A DNA stretch of 11,491 bases from Flavobacteriaceae bacterium. GTDB taxonomy: Bacteria > Bacteroidota > Bacteroidia > Flavobacteriales > Flavobacteriaceae. The notes beneath the pieces were generated by a model that searched no databases, was not told the DNA's origin, and saw nothing but the letters and a program-made list of their open reading frames with translations. Both the position numbers and the translations under genes were made by a program. The stretch's first letter is position 1; every line of letters starts with the position of its first letter. Location of the stretch: contig JAUVCP010000028.1 of the NCBI GenBank assembly GCA_030590765.1, positions 1 to 11,491 of the forward strand, given 5' to 3'. Shown here one piece after another: positions 5,399-11,491 of the stretch.

Positions 5399-7672
5399 TT
5401 GAAAAAAATATCTTACTCCTTAGTAATGCTGCTTAGTCTGTTTTTTTTGACTAGTTGTTCCAATAAAGAAAATGTTTCTGCAAAGGAGAATACAGACCTA
5501 TTACAATATGTTGATCCTTTTATTGGAACTGGATTTCATGGACATACATTTCCTGGACCTGTAAGGCCACATGGCATGTTACAGCTTAGTCCTGACACCA
5601 AATTAAATGGCTGGGATGCATCCAGTGGTTATCATTATGACGACAATTCAATTTATGGATTTTCGCATACACATTTAAGCGGAACAGGTATTGGAGATTT
5701 AGGAGATATACTTTTACTTCCTTATACAGAGAAAACTACGGGTAAACCTATTGCGTCATTTGATAAAAATGATGAACAAGCAAAGGTTGGCTATTATTCA
5801 GTAAAATTCAACAATTACGATGTAAAAGCTGAGCTAACAGCTTCAAATAGAGTAGGTATGCATAAATATCATTATGGAGCAGATACAGAAAAAAAACTTT
5901 TAGTAGATATTGGTCATATTTTGCAACGCACATGGGGGCATAGTAATGTGTATAACGAATTGGAAATTATTAACAATAAAACTATCAGAGGATTAAAACA
6001 TTCCAAAGGGTGGGCAAATAACCACAAAGTTTATTTTTATGCCGAGTTTTCCAGTCATTTTAAAATAGATTCTGTTATTGTTGATAAAAAATCAATTAAT
6101 AGATCTAATATATACAGAGGAAAAAATATATATGCTAAATTTAGTTTTAATAAATTACAAAATAATGAACCTCTGCTTATTAAATTAAGTATTTCACCTG
6201 TTGATACGGAAGGGGCTCAAAATAATATGAAAGCCGAATTAGATCACTGGAGTTTTAACGAAGTAAGAAAAGAAAATGAAGATGCCTGGGCTAAAGAACT
6301 TCAAAAAATTAAAGTAACAACAAATAATAAAGATGATTTGGTTATTTTTTATACCGCTTTGTACCACAGCATGATTGCACCAATGGTTTATCAGGATGTA
6401 GATGGAAGATACAGAGGAATGGATAAAATGATTCGAAAATCAACAGGTAACCAAGTCAATTATACCGTGTATTCTTTATGGGATACATTTAGAGCTTTAC
6501 ATCCATTGATGACAATTTTGGATGAGAAAAAATCTGCCGAATGGGTTAACAATTTGTTATTAAAATACAAGGAAGGTGGTATTTTACCAATGTGGCCTTT
6601 AGCATCTAATTATACAGCTACTATGGTTGGTTATCCTGCAGTTGCGAACATTGCAGATGCTTTAAATAAAGAGATACCGGGAATTGATAAAAAACTAGCA
6701 TTAGAAGCTTCGTTAACAAGTGCTTCTTATAAGCCTGAACTTGTGACTAATACGAAAAATATAAGAAAAAAAGCATTAATGCCCTTATATAACAAATACG
6801 TAAATGAAGGAAAGCATATTCCGGCAGACAAAATTATTAAATCTGTCTCTTTTGGATTGGAAATGGCTTACTATGATTGGTGTATTGCCGAAATTGCAAA
6901 ATTATCTAAAAATGATTCTATTGCCGATATTTTCAAAAAACGATCAAATAATTATAAACTGTATTTTGATGCAGAAACAGGTTTTATGCGAGGGAAAAAT
7001 GAAAATGACTCCTGGGTTAAACCATTCAACCCTAAATATTCCAGTCATGAAAAATCACAATATGTGGAAGGAAATTCATGGCAATGGACTTGGTTTGTTC
7101 CTCAAGATGTAAAAGGGTTGATCAAACTTTATGGAGGAGAAGAAGCTTTTACAGAAAAATTAGATACGCTGTTTACAACATCTTCAGAGATCGAAGGCGA
7201 AAATGCAAGTGCAGATATTACCGGATTGATCGGACAATATGCACATGGTAACGAACCTGGTCATCATGTAGCTTATTTATTCAATTATGCCGGTCAGCCA
7301 TGGAAAACACAAAAACTTGTAGATCAGATTTTAAAAGAGTTTTACTCCTCTAAACCTGATGGAATTATTGGGAATGAAGATTGTGGACAAATGTCTGCAT
7401 GGTATATTTTAAGCGCCATGGGCTTTTATCAGGTAGCGCCCGGTGATCCAACTTATACCATTGGAAGACCCATATTTGACAAGGTGGAAATTCCGTTGGA
7501 AAACGGAAAAACTTTTACAGTTATTACTGAAAATAATAGTTCTGAAAACAAATATGTTCAGGAAGTATATTTGAATAATCAAAAAATGACTGATCTGTTT
7601 TTCAGTCATGCTGATATAAAGACAGGAAGTACTTTAAAAATTATTATGGGGAAGAATCCAAAGCTAAACTAA
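5399..7672 (+). CDS. GH92 family glycosidase (alpha-mannosidase type), lipoprotein
   Basis: Exo-acting, calcium-dependent inverting alpha-mannosidase family; the exact linkage cannot be read from sequence. The 757-residue length is typical. Residues 1-20 form a lipoprotein signal peptide (MKK, hydrophobic core, then LTSC with C20 as the lipidated Cys), so the enzyme should be membrane-anchored and may be surface-exposed. Family motifs in order: YVDPFIGTG at 37-45, HTFPGPVRPHGM at 49-60, GYHYDDNSIYGFSHTHLSGTG at 77-97 region, YVEGNSWQW with E557 in the general-acid position, HGNEPGHH at 616-623, and GNEDCGQMSAW from 658. Some GH92 enzymes have Asp where N659 is found here. The start is TTG 5399: no in-frame ATG lies between it and the upstream region, and TTG gives a normal signal peptide. 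The GH3 gene follows 18 nt later, suggesting co-transcription. Confidence 0.93.
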   Translation: MKKISYSLVMLLSLFFLTSCSNKENVSAKENTDLLQYVDPFIGTGFHGHTFPGPVRPHGMLQLSPDTKLNGWDASSGYHYDDNSIYGFSHTHLSGTGIGDLGDILLLPYTEKTTGKPIASFDKNDEQAKVGYYSVKFNNYDVKAELTASNRVGMHKYHYGADTEKKLLVDIGHILQRTWGHSNVYNELEIINNKTIRGLKHSKGWANNHKVYFYAEFSSHFKIDSVIVDKKSINRSNIYRGKNIYAKFSFNKLQNNEPLLIKLSISPVDTEGAQNNMKAELDHWSFNEVRKENEDAWAKELQKIKVTTNNKDDLVIFYTALYHSMIAPMVYQDVDGRYRGMDKMIRKSTGNQVNYTVYSLWDTFRALHPLMTILDEKKSAEWVNNLLLKYKEGGILPMWPLASNYTATMVGYPAVANIADALNKEIPGIDKKLALEASLTSASYKPELVTNTKNIRKKALMPLYNKYVNEGKHIPADKIIKSVSFGLEMAYYDWCIAEIAKLSKNDSIADIFKKRSNNYKLYFDAETGFMRGKNENDSWVKPFNPKYSSHEKSQYVEGNSWQWTWFVPQDVKGLIKLYGGEEAFTEKLDTLFTTSSEIEGENASADITGLIGQYAHGNEPGHHVAYLFNYAGQPWKTQKLVDQILKEFYSSKPDGIIGNEDCGQMSAWYILSAMGFYQVAPGDPTYTIGRPIFDKVEIPLENGKTFTVITENNSSENKYVQEVYLNNQKMTDLFFSHADIKTGSTLKIIMGKNPKLN

Positions 7673-7690
7673 CCATCAAAAATATTAGAA

Positions 7691-10310
7691 ATGAAAGAAC
7701 AGAAAACAATTGAAAATTATAGAATTTCAAAAAATATAAATCTGTTGATATTTTTTTTTTGGTATACAATTTCATTTTGTTTTACATGCTCAAAAAGCAA
7801 CCTATCCTTTTCAGGATACAAAATTGAGAACAGAATTAAGGGCTGATGATCTATTGAGCCGACTTACTTTATCAGAAAAAGTGACACAAATGCAGGATGT
7901 AGCACCTGCTATTGATCGTTTAGGAATACCCGAATACAACTGGTGGAACGAAAGTTTACACGGCGTTGCAAGGGCAGGAGCTGCAACTTCCTATCCTCAG
8001 GCAATTGGAATGGCTGCGACCTGGAATCCTGATTTGATTCATAAAGTGGCAGATGCAATAAGTACAGAGGCAAGAGCCAAATTCAATCACAGTATCAAGC
8101 TGGGGCAAAGAAACAGATATCAGGGCTTAACAATGTGGAGTCCAAACATCAATATTTTTAGAGATCCAAGATGGGGTCGTGGACAGGAAACCTATGGTGA
8201 AGATCCTTATTTGACTTCCAAAATGGGAGTTGCTTTTGTAAAAGGTTTGCAGGGTGATGACCCCAATTATTTTAAGGTAATTGCAACACCTAAACATTAT
8301 GCTGTGCATAGTGGCCCCGAATATAATCGGCATAATTTTGACGCTTACACAGACAAAAGGGATTTATGGGAGACCTATTTACCGGCTTTTAAAGCAACAA
8401 TTACTGAAGGAAAGGCATTTTCAATTATGTCTGCCTACAATAGATATTTGGGTGAATCTGCAACAGCAAGTACTTTATTATTAAACGATATTTTAAGAGA
8501 CAAATGGGGTTTTAAAGGTTATGTGGTTTCTGACTGTGGAGCTGTTTATGATATTTATAAGTTTCATAAGATTGTTCCAACTGCAGAAGAGGCATCTGCA
8601 TTAGCTGTAAAGGCCGGATGTGACCTTAATTGTGGATCCAGTTATAAGCATTTGGTAGAATCTGTAAAAAAAGGATTGATTAGTGAAGAAGAAATTGATA
8701 AATCGTTGAAAAGACTTATCATAGCACGTATTAAACTAGGTTTATTTAATCCGCAAGATCAGACTCCTTTTTTAAAGTATGACGATAGCTTTATCGAATC
8801 TGAATCTTCTAAACAACTAGCTATTCAAACAGCAAGAGAATCCATTGTTTTATTGAAAAATGAAGATCAAACACTTCCAATATCCAAAAAAGTTAAAACA
8901 ATTACTGTAATTGGGCCAAATGCAAATGAAAGACATTTCTTTCTTGGAAACTATTTTGGTACACCAACCAGCAGCAAGACCATTTTAGAAGGAATCAAAA
9001 ACAAAGTCAGTAATAAAACAAAGATCCATTATTTTAAAGGAACAAATCTCATCAATAATGATACTATATTTGATGTGGTTGATCGTGATTCCTATCAAGG
9101 GAAAATTGTTGCAGAATATTTTGCTAATTCAAAGTTAGAAGGAACCCCTGTATTTAAAAATAGTAAAGAATTTATTGATTTTGAATGGGGAGGAGCAGCT
9201 CCAATAAATCTTCTTAAACCTGGTAAATTTTCAATTAAATATACAGGCGTATTGAATCCTGATTTTTCAGGGGAAGTATTGCTTGGTGTATTAGAAAGTG
9301 GTGGTTCTTACCGTTTGTTTTTAGATGGAAAAAAAGTTTTAATAGGATCAAGTGGCAATGGAAACAATGCATTATCAACAAAAATAAAAGTTGTTAAAAA
9401 TAAAAAATATTCTTTTAAATTAGAATATCAATGCACAAATCTTTGGATGGCTTCTATTCAATTAGTTTGGAATAGAGAAGAGATCAAAGGAAAAGATTAT
9501 AGGATGCAAAAAATTAAAGAGAGTGATGTAATTATATATGTTGGTGGTATTACAGCTCGTTTGGAAGGGGAGGAGATGCCTTTAAAAACTGAAGGTTTTG
9601 ATAAAGGTGACAGAACTAATTTGAAGCTACCAAAAGTGCAATATGAATTTTTAAAGGAAATGAAAAACACTGGTAAACCTATTGTTTTTGTGATGACAGG
9701 GGGAAGTGCTTTAGCTATTAATTGGGAACAGGAAAACTTATCGGCTATATTAAATATTTGGTATCCCGGACAAGCAGCAGGTGATGCTGTTGCAGATATA
9801 TTATTTGGTGATTATAATCCTTCAGGTAAATTACCGGTAACTTATTATAAATCCATAAATGACTTACCTCCCTTTGAAGATTATCATATGAAAGGAAGAA
9901 CATATCGCTTTTTTGAAGGAGATGTATTGTATCCGTTTGGTTATGGATTGAGTTATACACATTTTAATTTTTCAAAACCTATATTAGAAAAATCGGTTAT
10001 TGGCAAAAATGATAAAACAAAAATATCAATAACAATAAGCAATGATGGAAACTTTAATGGAGAAACCGTTGTGCAGTTATATGTGAACGATATAGAAGCA
10101 AGTGTAACCACTCCATTAAAAACATTGCGAAAATTCAAAAAAGTATTCTTAAAAAAAGGAGAATCAATAAATGTAGTATTTGAATTATCTCCTGAAGATC
10201 TTTCTATTTTTGATAAAAATGGAAGTTCTTTTGTAGAATCAGGTGAATTTGAAATTTTTGTTGGAGAAAATTCTGGGACAACCAATAAAGCAATATTGAC
10301 AGTCAAATAG
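7691..10310 (+). CDS. GH3 glycosidase with PA14 insert (beta-xylosidase/beta-glucosidase type); start frameshifted by a T10 run
   Basis: Retaining exo-beta-glycosidase. The enzyme frame is open from 7749 to 10310, but its first possible start there is TTG 7824, which would omit the signal peptide and the conserved YPFQD segment. The ATG at 7691, 18 nt after the GH92 stop, begins a signal peptide that leaves frame at ten T (7751-7760). With nine T (or twelve) the frames join; with nine the product is 872 aa with a leader ending near LHAQ. Numbering on that repaired protein: GH3 N-terminal barrel about 45-370, nucleophile D281 in VVSDCGA, PA14 insert about 470-597 inside the C-terminal domain, acid/base loop LEGEEMP (624-630), and a fibronectin-like C-terminal domain about 785-860. 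YNWWNESLHGVARAG and LEGEEMP place it near the BxlB-type xylosidases. Without slippage or correction the ATG-initiated product would end at 51 aa. Confidence 0.85.
7751..7760 (+). repeat. T10 homopolymer within the GH3 signal-peptide region
   Basis: Ten consecutive T encode part of the hydrophobic core. The ATG-side frame (from 7691) and the enzyme frame meet only if the run length is a multiple of three, so the sequence as given carries one T too many or two too few. The possibilities are sequencing error, slipped-strand phase variation, or transcriptional slippage. Confidence 0.9.
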
Positions 10311-10335
10311 AATGATCGTGTATAGAATAAAAAAA

Positions 10336-10360
10336 ACCACCGTTTTCTTGGTGGTCTTTT
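10336..10360. terminator. Bidirectional terminator between convergent GH3 and GH109-type genes
   Basis: ACCACC (10336-10341) pairs with GGTGGT (10350-10355) around an 8-nt loop. On the plus strand it is followed by CTTTT. On the minus strand it is followed by a run of seven T (complement of 10329-10335). It lies 26 nt after the GH3 stop and 24 nt beyond the stop of the opposing gene, as expected for a shared terminator. The minus-strand version looks stronger. Confidence 0.8.
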
Positions 10361-10383
10361 ATATAGTATTCTTTTAAGAAAAT

Positions 10384-11490
10384 CTATTCCAATCCAAAAA
10401 TAGGTTTATTGGTCATCCATTTTCCTCTGGTAAAATCAGGGAAAAACTGAGGAGATCCACCACTTGCGATAGAAGATTCTGATAATGGTGTAATTGCACT
10501 CCATACAGCAGCATCGTACACATCAATAGGTGGTTGTACTTCATTTTGTACGCTTTCAACAAATTGTTTGATCGTAAAATAATCAATACCTCCATGACCT
10601 GAACCCTCCGCTTTTGCAGCCTCTTCTTTCCATAATTTATGATCATATTTGTTAAAATATTTATCATAAGCTTCACCTGTACTCCATTTATGAGGTTCAG
10701 ATTCTCCTTCAATATAAATTCTTTTTCCTTCAAACTGACCTCCCCAAACACCTTTATTTCCATGCAATTCAAATCCCCATGAATAAGGTCTGGGTAAATT
10801 AGTATCATGACTTAGAATAATCGTTTCACCATTTGCCGTTGAAATGGTAGTGGTGACAATATCACCTAATTTCCATTTTAGTTTTGCATTTGGATGCTCT
10901 TTTCCTCCTTTTGGATGATCAACAATATATTTGTGTAAACCAGTTGATTTGGTTGCTACGGAGGTTAATGAAACAAATCTGTTTCCTCTATTGATGTCAA
11001 ACCAAGTTGCTACCGGACCAATACCATGAGTTGGATATATATCTCCATTTCTTTTTAAAGAATGTTCGGTTCGCCATCTGGCTTCTCCCGAGGCATTTTT
11101 TCCAAATTCCACTCCAGGATTAAATTTTACACCACGCAAGTCGTGTTTATATCCACAGGTTGCATGAACTATTTCTCCAAAAACTCCTTCACGAACCATT
11201 TTTAATACGGACAATGCTTCACGTGCATAACAAACATTTTCTAATATCATACAGGGAACTCCTGTCTCTTCAGAAGTATTCACCAAATCCCAACACTCTT
11301 CAATGGTATTTGCTGCACTTACTTCAACACCTGCATATATGCCTGCTCGCATTGTAGCCACAGCCATTGGAGTATGCCATAACCAAGGAGAAGCAATAAT
11401 TACACCATCAATATCATCACGCTCCAGCATTTTAAGATAGGCATGATCATCTCCGGTATAAACATTCGCTTCCTTACGTGAATGATTTCT
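10384..11490 (-). CDS. GH109-like Gfo/Idh/MocA family protein (alpha-N-acetylgalactosaminidase type), N-terminus outside window
   Basis: Resembles the GH109 enzymes, which use tightly bound NAD in a redox-assisted glycosidase reaction, classically removing alpha-GalNAc. The frame is open from 11490 to the stop at 10384-10386, giving 368 residues; the family is usually about 440-470, so roughly 80-100 N-terminal residues, including any signal peptide and the Rossmann GxGxxG, lie beyond the right edge. Visible landmarks in order: LERDDIDGVIIASPWLWHTP, AGVEVSAANTIEECWDLV, VPCMILENVCY, GYKHDLR, GEARWRTEHS, NGDIYPTHGIGPV and SHDTNLPRPYSWGFE. These match GH109 rather than ordinary sugar dehydrogenases. 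An internal Met at 11430 lies in conserved sequence and is not the start. It converges on the GH92-GH3 pair. Activity varies within this family, so the substrate is tentative. Confidence 0.88.
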   Translation of the reverse strand, partial: RNHSRKEANVYTGDDHAYLKMLERDDIDGVIIASPWLWHTPMAVATMRAGIYAGVEVSAANTIEECWDLVNTSEETGVPCMILENVCYAREALSVLKMVREGVFGEIVHATCGYKHDLRGVKFNPGVEFGKNASGEARWRTEHSLKRNGDIYPTHGIGPVATWFDINRGNRFVSLTSVATKSTGLHKYIVDHPKGGKEHPNAKLKWKLGDIVTTTISTANGETIILSHDTNLPRPYSWGFELHGNKGVWGGQFEGKRIYIEGESEPHKWSTGEAYDKYFNKYDHKLWKEEAAKAEGSGHGGIDYFTIKQFVESVQNEVQPPIDVYDAAVWSAITPLSESSIASGGSPQFFPDFTRGKWMTNKPIFGLE

Positions 11491-11491
11491 T

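Noticed and set aside
5441..5448. T8 run in the GH92 signal peptide as a second phase-variation tract
   Set aside because: The gene is in frame across it, and Phe/Leu codons in a hydrophobic leader explain the run.
7673..7690. Promoter between GH92 and GH3
   Set aside because: The 18-nt gap has no promoter-like pair; co-transcription is simpler.
7691..7846. Independent 51-aa gene between GH92 and GH3
   Set aside because: Its N-terminal half is a signal-peptide-like leader that continues sensibly into GH3 if the T run is nine; the remainder after the T run is out-of-frame sequence.
9953..10306. Minus-strand reading frame inside the GH3 C-terminal domain
   Set aside because: It is antisense to a conserved fibronectin-like domain, with no start context or family resemblance.

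Overview
The window looks like chromosomal DNA of a low-GC member of the Bacteroidota. The signs are AT-rich DNA, no obvious Shine-Dalgarno sites, a leu operon in the order leuC-leuD-synthase-leuB, a free-standing four-helix-bundle (23S rRNA intervening-sequence type) gene, and a lipoprotein GH92 glycosidase followed by a GH3 enzyme. The genus cannot be fixed from the sequence alone.

Left part (1-5280): a plus-strand branched-chain amino-acid operon. leuC (5' end outside the window or disrupted) and leuD encode the two subunits of isopropylmalate isomerase, and leuB encodes the dehydrogenase. The 504-aa synthase between leuD and leuB would usually be annotated leuA. Its pyruvate-pocket residues match the (R)-citramalate synthase of Leptospira, so the operon can be read as a pyruvate-to-2-oxobutyrate route to isoleucine, with LeuC, LeuD and LeuB shared with leucine synthesis. 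A small four-helix-bundle gene sits between leuC and leuD. A strong hairpin terminator follows leuB.

The most unusual feature is the spacer DNA of this operon. All four intergenic gaps are built largely from degenerate 7-nt units beginning with GC, phased every 7 bases. The arrays on the two sides of the four-helix-bundle gene are inverted copies of each other: a perfect 15-bp arm, then a 7-bp arm, differing by one 7-nt unit. This puts the gene in the loop of a potential stem, the layout of 23S rRNA intervening sequences but here in a protein-coding operon. One array recurs in inverted orientation (33 of 35 bases) between the synthase gene and leuB. No such arrays occur in the rest of the window.

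Right part (5399-11491): glycan breakdown. A GH92 alpha-mannosidase-type lipoprotein is followed 18 nt later by a GH3 beta-xylosidase/beta-glucosidase-type enzyme with a PA14 insert. The ATG and signal peptide of the GH3 gene are out of frame with the enzyme because of a run of ten T. A bidirectional terminator separates these genes from a convergent, 5'-truncated GH109/Gfo-Idh-MocA-type gene. No SusC/SusD pair or regulator is visible.

The first 39 bases exactly repeat a stretch inside leuC, 606 bp (202 codons) downstream and in the same frame. This indicates either a contig-end chimera or an in-frame tandem duplication of part of leuC.
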